Origin: a virus | IMG/VR virus record: IMGVR_UViG_3300027709_000056 | Coordinates: 124,001-188,000 of that record | DNA length: 64,000 bases | Direction: 5' to 3' (one strand) | Shown here: piece after piece, positions 8,018 to 15,815 of the stretch | Layout: every line of letters begins with the position of its first letter | How positions within the stretch are numbered: position 1 is the first letter of the stretch | Notes under the pieces: model-generated | Told to the model about the DNA's origin: nothing | Databases searched by the model: none | Seen by the model: the letters and a program-made list of their open reading frames with translations, nothing else | Translations under genes and position numbers: made by a program

Positions 8018-9764
8018 CTTTTGCTAGTTTCGTAGCTGTAGCATACATAACTGCTTTAGCGTCATCGCCATAGCGTTTTGTGAAGCCTTTTTTGTCTTTT
8101 TTCATGCCCTTAACAATACGTTCTTTGCTTTTTTCTTCACCCTTTGAAAGTTCACGCTCTGTAGCTGGATTTCTACCTTTTCTAGCGTGTGCTCTAGGCG
8201 AATGTTCATCATCATGTATAGTATAGTTTTTACCATCCCACGTTACATCATGACCTGAAAGAAGTTCATATATTTTCTTTAATAACCTTGGGTCATATTC
8301 TGATTTGCCATATCCTTTTTGTGGCTGTCTAACTTTATCAGCAACAAAGTCTTTAAAATCGCTGTATTTCATTTTTAAAGGACCTTCACTAATAACTATA
8401 CTTTCTGGAGTATCGTATCTAGTATCTACATTGCCGTCTACATCTTTAGTTTTATATCCTATACGTTTTAAATTTTTCTTTAAATGTTTCTTTTCACCTT
8501 TGCCACCATAAGGTGCTATCATAACGCTAGGGTCACCAGCATTTTTATCATCTTTTTTTGATTTTTTTACATTTGCTATATTTGTTCCTACTCTAAGAAA
8601 ATCTGATGATGAATCTGTATCTACAGCAAAGCTGTTTTTAGGATTAGGAATTAATTCACCTTCTTTAAAATATTTTTCTAAGTTTTTAGCAGTTCTTTCG
8701 AACTTATGATCTTTATGTTTAAATCCTATTCCACCAGCACCTTCCCATTTAGCAACATTTTGCCCAAAGTCATCAATTAAGATGTTTGGTGTTCCATCTT
8801 TTTGTACAGCATATTGTTTTTTATTAGTTGTAATAATAACATCATCGGGTGGAAATGCTTTTAAATTCTTTTGCACCCATTCTCTTTTACTAGGCTCAAC
8901 TCTATGATCGTCTGCCATCGGTGCAGAAAGAATTATGTAACTTCCTTTAATTTGTTTAATAATGCCTAATAGATTATCGGCATTAGATGTTGGTTTTAGT
9001 TTAGTCCAAAAGTCTGGAGTATTTCTAATTTTATCAAGTCCTACATTTACATTCGAAATGTCTTTCCAAGTTTTAACTCCCATTAATTTAGTCCAAGCAC
9101 CAAAGAAATCTACAAGTACTCCATCCATGTCTACATAAATTTTGCTGTTACTTGATAAACCTTTAGCTTCTTTTTCTTGTAGGTTATCTGGAACATCAAA
9201 TTGCCATACTTTACCCTTACCAGTTGTTCTTATTGCCGCGGTAAGTCTTGTATTACCACCTACAAGCTCTAACCATCCATCACTATAACTTGCAACAATA
9301 GGTAATTCAATTTTACCTGTTTGTAATTGTTGTACTACTCTTTTTTTCCGTACAGGATCTATTTTATCCCAATCTTTTACGTTACCAGCTTCAGTATTTT
9401 TAATCTTTTTAACTGTTTCAGCATCATAGTCTACTACTTTACCTTTTTTAGCAAGAGCAATCCATTTATCTTTACCTATATTTTTAAATTCCTTGTAACG
9501 TTTTGCTTCGCCCCATTCATTATCAAAGTTAGGGTCAGTATATGCAATAGAGTTTTTTGATTCTGACATTCCTAAATTAAAAAGTGTATTAGGGTTAGTA
9601 TTTTTGTATGCTTTATCGTGCATAAAGTAGCCAGGACGGCCATCTTTGTCAACTTTGTTTCCGAATTTAGCGGCTTGTTTTTTAATTTCGTCAGGGCCTA
9701 CGTCAGATGTTTGATTCTGCTTTGTAATTCTGCCGACACCTTCGTATAACTGACGTAATTTCAT
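8013..9764 (-). CDS. ParB-like plus HAD 5'-nucleotidase-like protein with capsid-leader-like N-terminus
   Basis: 583 residues from the ATG at 9764, which overlaps the upstream stop (TAATG). It begins MKLRQLYEG, a leader ending in L-Y-E. Domains: about 150-185 has a ParB-like core (LPIVASYSDGW then LVGGNTRLTAA); about 200-380 is a HAD domain of the 5'(3')-deoxyribonucleotidase type (IYVDMDGVLVDFF motif I, ILSAP motif II, ILIDDFGQN motif IV); the last about 60 residues (SKERIVKGMKK ... RYGDDAKAVMYATATK) form a short helical tail I recall in other marine phage proteins. A nucleotidase could salvage nucleotides or cut modified nucleotides; if packaged it would act at infection onset. The domain calls are by motif; the combination is unusual. 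Confidence 0.7.
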   Translation of the reverse strand: MKLRQLYEGVGRITKQNQTSDVGPDEIKKQAAKFGNKVDKDGRPGYFMHDKAYKNTNPNTLFNLGMSESKNSIAYTDPNFDNEWGEAKRYKEFKNIGKDKWIALAKKGKVVDYDAETVKKIKNTEAGNVKDWDKIDPVRKKRVVQQLQTGKIELPIVASYSDGWLELVGGNTRLTAAIRTTGKGKVWQFDVPDNLQEKEAKGLSSNSKIYVDMDGVLVDFFGAWTKLMGVKTWKDISNVNVGLDKIRNTPDFWTKLKPTSNADNLLGIIKQIKGSYIILSAPMADDHRVEPSKREWVQKNLKAFPPDDVIITTNKKQYAVQKDGTPNILIDDFGQNVAKWEGAGGIGFKHKDHKFERTAKNLEKYFKEGELIPNPKNSFAVDTDSSSDFLRVGTNIANVKKSKKDDKNAGDPSVMIAPYGGKGEKKHLKKNLKRIGYKTKDVDGNVDTRYDTPESIVISEGPLKMKYSDFKDFVADKVRQPQKGYGKSEYDPRLLKKIYELLSGHDVTWDGKNYTIHDDEHSPRAHARKGRNPATERELSKGEEKSKERIVKGMKKDKKGFTKRYGDDAKAVMYATATKLAKA

Positions 9765-10366
9765 TATGCCGCCCAAACATGAGTTGCACCACGTTGTTTT
9801 CCAATACGTGCAATTTTATTCATCATCATTATTACTTCATTAAAGTAACCTTCACGTTTGCCGCCACCAATCATTGTAGCACCGCCGCCACTTTTATCTA
9901 CTGTAGTAGGTTCCTCTGCTGAACGTTTGCCTATATGTCGTTTTAACCATTGAGTAGTGAATGCAATGAACTCGTCTATAGGGACATTAGAGTCCGGATC
10001 TCCAAATCCAAGCTCGTCAAACACTTCACGCATATTTGAATTAGACAAATTTAAATCTAGTTCTGGATCGTAATCAGGATTTTCAGGTGGTTCTTCATCA
10101 CCATACATATACTTGTCTGAATTTTTATAAAAGTCATCACCATAACGGCTTCCTGAATCAGTATCGCTAGTCCAGTAACCTTTTTCTTTGTCTTTATGAC
10201 CAGCGGCAAAGCTCATACTTTCATTAGCTTTATTATTGCCTTTGTTTTTAAAGTCAAATCTGTTATTTGGACCAATACCTTTTTTATGTATTAAACCTTG
10301 TGGCTTAATTGTTTGAGGCATTATTATCCATTCTTGTTTGTAACCTAAAACTTCAGTTATTTTCAT
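9764..10366 (-). CDS. Protein of unknown function with capsid-leader-like N-terminus
   Basis: 200 residues, begins MKITEVLGYK (I-T-E near the start). Residues about 45-100 are Asp/Ser/Gly-rich and probably disordered; 105-145 is helical (NMREVFDELGFG, DEFIAFTTQWLKRHIGK); then a Gly-rich stretch and a C-terminal helix (EVIMMMNKIARIGKQRGATHVWAA). Its ATG overlaps the upstream stop (ATGA), its stop overlaps the next ATG. No family recognised; context suggests a late, virion-internal protein. Confidence 0.6.
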   Translation of the reverse strand: MKITEVLGYKQEWIIMPQTIKPQGLIHKKGIGPNNRFDFKNKGNNKANESMSFAAGHKDKEKGYWTSDTDSGSRYGDDFYKNSDKYMYGDEEPPENPDYDPELDLNLSNSNMREVFDELGFGDPDSNVPIDEFIAFTTQWLKRHIGKRSAEEPTTVDKSGGGATMIGGGKREGYFNEVIMMMNKIARIGKQRGATHVWAA

Positions 10367-10581
10367 TTTTTACGCCCCCTAAATGGTACGTTACTTGCAA
10401 CCATGAAAGGTCTACTAAACCAAAGTTTGAACCAATCTTCTGTACCTGGTTTAATACCTTGTTCTTTTTCTTTTTTCTTTAATGCCGCGGCAGTTATACT
10501 AGGATTCTCGTCTATTTTGTATTCAGAGTATCCTTGAAACTCGTTAACCCCTGCTAATTGTTTTAATCTTTCTATATCCAT
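10363..10581 (-). CDS. Small protein of unknown function in the late block
   Basis: 72 residues, begins MDIERLKQLAGV. Short helical N-terminus, then a KKKEKEQGIKPGTEDWFKLWF segment and a basic end (FRGRKK). Its stop overlaps the next ATG by four bases. Composition and position match the other leader-bearing proteins, but it has no clear I/L-x-E site right after the leader. Confidence 0.55.
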   Translation of the reverse strand: MDIERLKQLAGVNEFQGYSEYKIDENPSITAAALKKKEKEQGIKPGTEDWFKLWFSRPFMVASNVPFRGRKK

Positions 10582-10582
10582 T

Positions 10583-10750
10583 TTACTTTTTATCTATTCC
10601 ACAATATTTACTTGCTTCGTCTACTTTGCCCATGCTAATTTTATGAAATGTTTTCATAATGTTTTTATGCTTTACGTTATTCGGACATGAACATTGCCAT
10701 TGATACATCGCTTCGCATTTTACACAATATCTAGACTTTAGTTTACTGAT
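10583..10750 (-). CDS. Cys-rich small protein without an upstream ATG (possible non-AUG start)
   Basis: The frame from 10750 to the stop at 10583 is open and exactly fills the gap between two genes, reading KLKSRYCVKCEAMYQWQCSCPNN and then a basic helix ending YCGIDKK. CxxC and CxC suggest a small zinc ribbon. AAGGAG lies six bases before an ATC codon at 10750 and no ATG exists until 10708, so initiation may be at ATC, at the adjacent ATT, or at 10708 (41 residues, weak GAAG site). Start undecided; the frame itself is likely real because its stop sits one base before the next ATG. Confidence 0.45.
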   Translation of the reverse strand: MSKLKSRYCVKCEAMYQWQCSCPNNVKHKNIMKTFHKISMGKVDEASKYCGIDKK

Positions 10751-11753
10751 TAGAATCTCCTTCTATTCGGGTTACGTTACTTGCGTCAAAGATTAATAAA
10801 CCTTCAACAGCTTTATCACTAACTACTCCATCATATCCTGCTTCTTTTAAGTCCATTGTTAGTATTGCTGAGTACATTTTATCTCCAGTATACTCCCAAG
10901 GTTTAAGTCCCATTTTTGCTTTGATATCTGCTACTTCGTCGCTTTGATAATCAGCTATTTTTAACCCTGGCTTTACTTTATACTTAACAATCTCACCATC
11001 AGCACCATGATGTATTGAAAATGCATTCGCGGCAGACTCAGTCCATGTAAGATAAACTCCTCTACCTAATGCACCTAGTCCTAAACCTTTGCCCCCTTTA
11101 CCTTCTCCTCGGTAAAATACGCCGTCTTCTTTCTTATATAAATGTGGATAAAAATCTGCTTCTGATTCTATTATTTCACCTTCTTTGATTCCCATTCCAT
11201 CACGTACTTTATTGTACAACATTGTTGCTACTTTAGGATCTGTACTACATACACCTGATTTAAAAGTTTGAAGATCACCCTCAGCCGCCGCAGTTTTCAT
11301 TTTAGTTGCACTCATTCCTTCAGCACCTTCGGCATCTGGATCACGTTGTCCTGCACTTACAACATTTATAGAACTAAATGTATAATCATCGCCGCCATTA
11401 TATTTGTTTAATAATTCATCAAAACTTTTTACACGATCATCGCCCGCAACATATATAATATCTGTAAATCTTCTAGCATATAGGAACTTCATAGCATCTA
11501 TAATAGTTCTAACACTATCGTGGCCTATAGAGATACCGTCACCGAAACACTTACGGGCAAAAAAAACTTTTTCTGCAAATGTTAATGGATCTGTTTTAGG
11601 TTTTTGTGTGTGGGTTAAGAATAAAAAAGGACTGCCTGGTTGTTGCTTTACTACGTCTGCTAATTTGCCATGACCAATAGTAGGTGGGTTCATTCGCCCG
11701 AAGGCAAATACCGCAGTTTTTCCGTCTGCTTCAAATACATGGCGTAAACGCAT
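10743..11753 (-). CDS. Nucleotidyltransferase fused to an ADP-ribosyltransferase-like domain, capsid-leader-like N-terminus
   Basis: 336 residues. It begins MRLRHVFEA (leader with F-E at the expected cut). Residues about 13-180 form a cytidylyltransferase/NMN-adenylyltransferase-like domain: FGRMNPPTIGHG matches the (H/T)xGH nucleotide-binding motif, and GMSATKMKTAAAEGD matches the distal S-x-T-x-x-(R/K) motif. Residues about 205-330 look like an ADP-ribosyltransferase of the ART-PolyVal type: FYRGE, GRGVYLT, ANAFS, KYKVKPGLKI, then GYDGVV and EGLLIFDAS. The first domain type makes or uses NAD-like dinucleotides; the second consumes NAD. The start ATG overlaps the upstream stop (TAATG). By analogy with T4 Alt, an injected ART, the product may be packaged; that is inference. 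The exact substrate (NMN, CTP-type or other) is not decided. Confidence 0.65.
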   Translation of the reverse strand: MRLRHVFEADGKTAVFAFGRMNPPTIGHGKLADVVKQQPGSPFLFLTHTQKPKTDPLTFAEKVFFARKCFGDGISIGHDSVRTIIDAMKFLYARRFTDIIYVAGDDRVKSFDELLNKYNGGDDYTFSSINVVSAGQRDPDAEGAEGMSATKMKTAAAEGDLQTFKSGVCSTDPKVATMLYNKVRDGMGIKEGEIIESEADFYPHLYKKEDGVFYRGEGKGGKGLGLGALGRGVYLTWTESAANAFSIHHGADGEIVKYKVKPGLKIADYQSDEVADIKAKMGLKPWEYTGDKMYSAILTMDLKEAGYDGVVSDKAVEGLLIFDASNVTRIEGDSNQ

Positions 11754-12097
11754 TAATAATCACCTTGTCTTATTAACTCCATTTCCTCACCATAGATTTT
11801 TTCAACTAAAGAATCTATTTCTTCTTGTTGTAGCAAATCTTCAGGCTTTCGTGGAATGTTATACTTGGCACAATAATGGTTAATGCCTTGTTTAACCATG
11901 GGTAACATCGCTAGTTTCGTATCAATCGGATTGCCTGACTTTAAGTTGTCCTGCATACCAGCAATTGTTGGATAATATTGTTTACGATAAAACATAGGAT
12001 CGTTCTTCATATGAATATGAAGGTCCTCTACAACATTAAAGCCTAACTCTGGCTTCTCGGCTGGGTCTTGTTTATCTATAAATTCAGTTATTTTCAT
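11753..12097 (-). CDS. Small helical protein with capsid-leader-like N-terminus
   Basis: 114 residues, begins MKITEFIDKQDP (same MKITE start as the 9764-10366 product). Mostly helical and charged, with KPELGFNVVEDLHIHMKNDPMFYRK near the start and a C-terminal EEIDSLVEKIYGEEMELI helix. I recall similar proteins in marine T4-like phages but no function. The stop overlaps the next ATG (TAATG). Confidence 0.6.
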   Translation of the reverse strand: MKITEFIDKQDPAEKPELGFNVVEDLHIHMKNDPMFYRKQYYPTIAGMQDNLKSGNPIDTKLAMLPMVKQGINHYCAKYNIPRKPEDLLQQEEIDSLVEKIYGEEMELIRQGDY

Positions 12098-12099
12098 AA

Positions 12100-12204
12100 T
12101 TAGTCTTCTGTCCTAGTACAGCATTCACAACGCATTTGAGAGGTGCATTCGCATGGATCACACGTACATCTATCGCTGGAACATTGGTCGTTATTACAAG
12201 CCAT
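12100..12204 (-). CDS. Metallothionein-like Cys-rich microprotein
   Basis: 34 residues, nine of them Cys. The core reads CTCDPCEC, the CxCxxCxC signature of bacterial SmtA/BmtA metallothioneins (SmtA has CACEPCLC), followed by CECC. SmtA-type proteins are about 56 residues; this one lacks the His-containing half. A perfect AGGAGG lies eight bases before the ATG and a GATAAATAC late box about 22 bases upstream, so it is the first gene of the late block and should be strongly translated. Role inferred: binding Zn or Cu in the infected cell or virion. It could instead be a structural zinc microprotein. Confidence 0.7.
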   Translation of the reverse strand: MACNNDQCSSDRCTCDPCECTSQMRCECCTRTED

Positions 12205-12225
12205 AACAAAATCCTCCTATATAGA

Positions 12226-12234
12226 GTATTTATC
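12226..12234 (-). promoter_or_regulatory. T4-type late promoter box (GATAAATAC)
   Basis: Minus-strand CTGATAAATACTC about 22 bases before the ATG at 12204, followed by a leader with AGGAGG. It appears to head the late block running to about 8 kb. Confidence 0.7.
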
Positions 12235-12245
12235 AGACTTAATGA

Positions 12246-12515
12246 CTATACGGAAATTTCTACGTCGAAGTGATTGTAGCCTAAATCGAATAATTTATTG
12301 GCAATACGTTCAGCTACTATTGTGGATTCGGAGTCTTTAAGGGCTTTATGTGTTTCTACAGTTAATACAAGTCCACCCTGTTCAGTTTCCATTAGTTGAT
12401 AGTTTGTTTCATCTTCAAGTAATGCTTCATCGGCGCAATTAATAACTGCATCAGCAACTACTCCGTCTACATCATCAACTTTCTTTTCCCAAACTACGTT
12501 AATAAAGTGTTTCAT
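12246..12515 (-). CDS. Small acidic protein of unknown function
   Basis: 89 residues, alpha/beta pattern (MKHFINVVWEKKVDD ... GLVLTVETHKAL ... IANKLFDLGYNHFDVEISV), no membrane segment or signal peptide. AGGAA lies six bases before the ATG. It follows the 12525-12866 gene in the same direction and ends just before the late promoter at 12.2 kb. Not recognised. Confidence 0.6.
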   Translation of the reverse strand: MKHFINVVWEKKVDDVDGVVADAVINCADEALLEDETNYQLMETEQGGLVLTVETHKALKDSESTIVAERIANKLFDLGYNHFDVEISV

Positions 12516-12524
12516 GCTATATTC

Positions 12525-12866
12525 CTAATGATTTAACAGTATAGACGTTACTGTACCGGCTGTATATGTGACGTAAGCCCTAACAAATACAAAGTTGCCT
12601 GTAAAGTTCTTAAAATAACTGTTTCCTGACCCTGATTCTTCTGTACCAGCAATATCTCCCCAATCAGCATCAACCGGCGTTGTTGCTAATGTACCCTGCA
12701 TTTTAATAGTACCATTAAAATCGACAACATTATACTGAACAGTATGAAATCCATCTGCTCTACCATAATAGCCATCGCCTTTAAATGCTTCCCCAACTAC
12801 TGTTTGAGGAGTACTATCTCCGGGATGTACATTCTGTGTTAAAATTGTTTCGCTTATACTGGACAT
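12525..12866 (-). CDS. Putative virion structural protein, small beta-sandwich
   Basis: 113 residues, Thr/Gly/Ser/Asn-rich with alternating hydrophobics and a C-terminal FKNFTGNFVFVRAYVTYTAGTV pattern I recall from marine T4-like phage structural proteins. No Shine-Dalgarno. A GATAAATA box ends exactly five bases before the ATG, so with T4 late geometry transcription would begin on the A of ATG, giving a leaderless mRNA. Function beyond virion structure not readable. Confidence 0.6.
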   Translation of the reverse strand: MSSISETILTQNVHPGDSTPQTVVGEAFKGDGYYGRADGFHTVQYNVVDFNGTIKMQGTLATTPVDADWGDIAGTEESGSGNSYFKNFTGNFVFVRAYVTYTAGTVTSILLNH

Positions 12867-12870
12867 ACTA

Positions 12871-13551
12871 TTATTTATCTATATCCTGCTTTACAATTAT
12901 TGTGTCTACCCTACTAATATTGCCAGATAAAAATAACATAGCAAGAGTGAACACTTTTTCGTCACGTAGATATAGATATTTGCCCTTTACGTACCCTCGT
13001 TCGCCGATAGCTTTAAGAAGCCCTGGACTTACTCGTACTTTGTCTGGATTTGATTTTGCCCAGTCATAAAAATTAGGGTCAATTTTGCCAGATCCTAATG
13101 TTACTTTATACTGGTACGCAAATGGAATATTTCTAACTAAAATATTCTTGTTTTCAAGGAGTAAATTTGCTGTAGATTCTGCTGGCTCGTAAAAATCACA
13201 AACACAATCGAGTTTTTTACCTATAAGTTTAAGCCATGTGTCATTATTTGAAAATATTCCAACTTTACGTTGTTCGCAACGCACCATAAAGTTTTCTGCT
13301 TCTTGGAATTGTGTTAATAAGTATTTTAAATCGTGTAATTCATCTACATTAATATCGATATGCCGTAAAGCATCTGCACACGTTTTATATTGTATTGGTT
13401 GGTCTTCTTCTTGATGTAATTGTAGTTCGTCGATCACTGCTCGGGCGTGGGTGAGATTTTTATTGCGGAATATAAATCCTAAAGGATTATATACTCCCAA
13501 TTTATACAGATACTTGTCATAGAATAATTTTTTAGTTTCATATTTTATCAT
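12871..13551 (-). CDS. Conserved-looking protein of unknown function
   Basis: 226 residues, soluble, mixed. The start at 13551 is preferred over an in-frame 13581 because it lies just after the clpA stop with GGGGAG five bases before it. N-terminal half helical (DLKYLLTQFQEAENFMVRCEQRK), C-terminal half with YDWAKSNPDKVRVSPGLLKAIGERGYVKGKYLYLRDEKVF. No catalytic motif recognised. It follows clpA, so a proteolysis- or assembly-related role is possible but unsupported. Confidence 0.6.
   Translation of the reverse strand: MIKYETKKLFYDKYLYKLGVYNPLGFIFRNKNLTHARAVIDELQLHQEEDQPIQYKTCADALRHIDINVDELHDLKYLLTQFQEAENFMVRCEQRKVGIFSNNDTWLKLIGKKLDCVCDFYEPAESTANLLLENKNILVRNIPFAYQYKVTLGSGKIDPNFYDWAKSNPDKVRVSPGLLKAIGERGYVKGKYLYLRDEKVFTLAMLFLSGNISRVDTIIVKQDIDK
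12872..12879 (-). promoter_or_regulatory. Late promoter box (GATAAATA) placed for a leaderless transcript
   Basis: Minus-strand GATAAATA-ATAGT-ATG: five bases separate the box from the start codon at 12866. The box overlaps the stop of the upstream gene. Confidence 0.6.
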
Positions 13552-13561
13552 GCATACTCCC

Positions 13562-15811
13562 CTAATGGATTGTATGTTCAACTTCTTCTATATTTAATAC
13601 AAATTCCTTATCTTTAACGGCTATGTTAACTTTTCCACCATCTTTTAATTTACCAAACAATAACATCTTAGATAATGGACGTTTAATATCATTATCTATA
13701 ACTCGCTGTAATGGCCTTGCACCCATTTTTTGACTAAAGCCTTTATCAACTAATACATCTATAGCTTCATCAGAAATAGTAATGTCAACATCTTTATCTT
13801 TTAACATAGTTTTTAATTGTACTAAGAACTTACCAACAATTTTTATCATTGTATTTTTATCTAATTTACTAAATGTAACAACACCATCTAATCTATTTCT
13901 AAACTCTGGTGGAAAGAATCGTTTAAGTTCAGCATCTTCAAAGTCAGGCTCTTCAGAACCAAATCCTATTAGTGTTTTTTCTGCGTCTTCGGCCCCTAAA
14001 TTAGTTGTTAATATTAAAATAATATTTCTACAATCTGCTGTTTTACCGTTACTACCTGTAATAAATCCGTTATCCATTATTTGTAATAACAATGAACTAA
14101 CATCAGGGTGTGACTTTTCAATTTCGTCTAGTAATAAAACACAATTAGGTGTTTCTTGTAATGCTGTAATAAGTTGCCCTGCATTTTCTTCAAATCCTAC
14201 ATATCCTGGAGGTGAACCAATTAGTTTAGCAACAGAATGCTTCTCTTGGAATTCACTCATATCAAATCTAACAAGTTTTACACCTAGTTGGAATGCAAGT
14301 TGTCTAGCAGTTTCAGTTTTACCTATACCTGTTGGACCCATAAACACAAAAGAACCAATTGGTTTACGTTCTTCTTTAAGTCCTGCTTGGGCAACAAGAA
14401 TTTTATCAACTACATTTTTAAGAGCTTTATCTTGTCCATAAATTTCACCCTGAAGATTCTTCTCTAAATTAGCAAGATTACTTGTTTCTTTTTCTTTAAT
14501 TTGCTCTTCAGGAAGATTAACCATTTTTGCTAATTCAAATTGTATTTCTTCGGCCTGAACAAATTTATTATCCGGAGTTGTAACTGATTTAATATTAAAT
14601 CTAGAACAAGCACAATCAAGTAAGTCAATAGCTTTGTCAGGTAGCTTTTTATCTGTTTGATATTTGATGCTTAACTTAATTGCGGCATCAACAGCGTCTT
14701 CTGTAATAGTAGTATTATGAAATTCTTCATAATATTTTTTAATTCCCATTAAAATTTCTTTTGTAATTTCTTTACTAGGTTCATCAACAGTAACTCTAGC
14801 AAATCTACGCATTAATGCCCTATCATTTTCAAAGTACTTGCGGAATTCTTCCCAAGTAGTAGATGCAACTACTTTAATATTGCCTCTAGTTAATACAGGT
14901 TTTAACATATTTGCAAGATCGTTTGAACTGCTACTACCAGCCGCTCCTGCTCCACTAATCATATGTGCTTCGTCGATAAACACAATAGTTTTACCACGTT
15001 TCTTTAATGCTGTAATTACTAACTTAAAGCGTTCTTCAAAATCTCCTCTATACTTACTACCGGCTAACATAGAACCAATGTCTAAATTATAAACATTATA
15101 TTCTTGTAAAAATACAGGACATTCTTTCTTTACAATTTTCCAAGCAAGTCCTTCTGCTATAGCAGTTTTACCTACACCAGGATCACCAACAAGTAATACA
15201 TTATTCTTTGAACGTCTACCAAGTGCTAATGCAATTGTATCTAATTCTTCGTGTCTACCTACTACAGGATCAATTTTACCTGCATCAACTGATTGATTTA
15301 AGTTTGTTGTAAATGAACGTAATGCTCTAGTAGCCAATCCTGATACTTCTTCATCTTCATAATTGGCTTCTAATTCGTTGTTTAAATAATCTGCAAATTT
15401 AGTCTTATCAACATCTGCTTTAGCAATATGAAAGTATGCCCATGATTTAGTTTCGTTCATCATACTAAGAAATACGTCTGATATTTCAATATGTTGTCGT
15501 CCACTAAACAATACCTGTGTAAATGCTCTATTAAGAACACGTTCAACAGCATGAGTTTTCTTAGGCTTGTATTTTTTACCTTGAACTTCAGCAGTTTCGA
15601 TAGCTTGTAAGTTGTTTTTTAGATAATGCTCAAGATTCTTTTTAATTAATTCGTGGTCAGTTCCGAATCCTTCTAAAATTTTTGCGAAGCTTTCCTCACA
15701 GAGCATGGCAAACAATAAATGTTCAATAGTTACGTATTCATGCTTTAACTTTTTTGAAACATCTACTGCTTTATCAAAAACCAACTGTAATTGTTCACTG
15801 GGTTCTACCAT
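13562..15811 (-). CDS. clpA: ClpA-like AAA+ unfoldase (Clp protease ATP-binding subunit)
   Basis: 749 residues, the usual ClpA length. N-domain with two helical repeats (1-150), first AAA+ module with Walker A GDPGVGKT (about 209) and VFIDEAH, second with GPTGIGKT (about 489) and LLLDEIEKSHPD, and a Clp D2 C-terminal domain. The IGF tripeptide (about 612, TLIGFGSE) sits where ClpA carries the IGL loop that docks on ClpP, so it should work with host ClpP and not as a ClpB-type disaggregase; the long coiled middle domain of ClpB is absent. The sequence gives no ClpP gene in the window. It would redirect host proteolysis. Upstream deformylase stop is four bases from its ATG. Confidence 0.92.
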   Translation of the reverse strand: MVEPSEQLQLVFDKAVDVSKKLKHEYVTIEHLLFAMLCEESFAKILEGFGTDHELIKKNLEHYLKNNLQAIETAEVQGKKYKPKKTHAVERVLNRAFTQVLFSGRQHIEISDVFLSMMNETKSWAYFHIAKADVDKTKFADYLNNELEANYEDEEVSGLATRALRSFTTNLNQSVDAGKIDPVVGRHEELDTIALALGRRSKNNVLLVGDPGVGKTAIAEGLAWKIVKKECPVFLQEYNVYNLDIGSMLAGSKYRGDFEERFKLVITALKKRGKTIVFIDEAHMISGAGAAGSSSSNDLANMLKPVLTRGNIKVVASTTWEEFRKYFENDRALMRRFARVTVDEPSKEITKEILMGIKKYYEEFHNTTITEDAVDAAIKLSIKYQTDKKLPDKAIDLLDCACSRFNIKSVTTPDNKFVQAEEIQFELAKMVNLPEEQIKEKETSNLANLEKNLQGEIYGQDKALKNVVDKILVAQAGLKEERKPIGSFVFMGPTGIGKTETARQLAFQLGVKLVRFDMSEFQEKHSVAKLIGSPPGYVGFEENAGQLITALQETPNCVLLLDEIEKSHPDVSSLLLQIMDNGFITGSNGKTADCRNIILILTTNLGAEDAEKTLIGFGSEEPDFEDAELKRFFPPEFRNRLDGVVTFSKLDKNTMIKIVGKFLVQLKTMLKDKDVDITISDEAIDVLVDKGFSQKMGARPLQRVIDNDIKRPLSKMLLFGKLKDGGKVNIAVKDKEFVLNIEEVEHTIH

Positions 15812-15815
15812 TTAG

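Noticed and set aside
13782-14441. 219-codon plus-strand frame opposite clpA
   Set aside because: ClpA motifs are intact on the minus strand; long antisense frames are common opposite AT-rich coding sequence.
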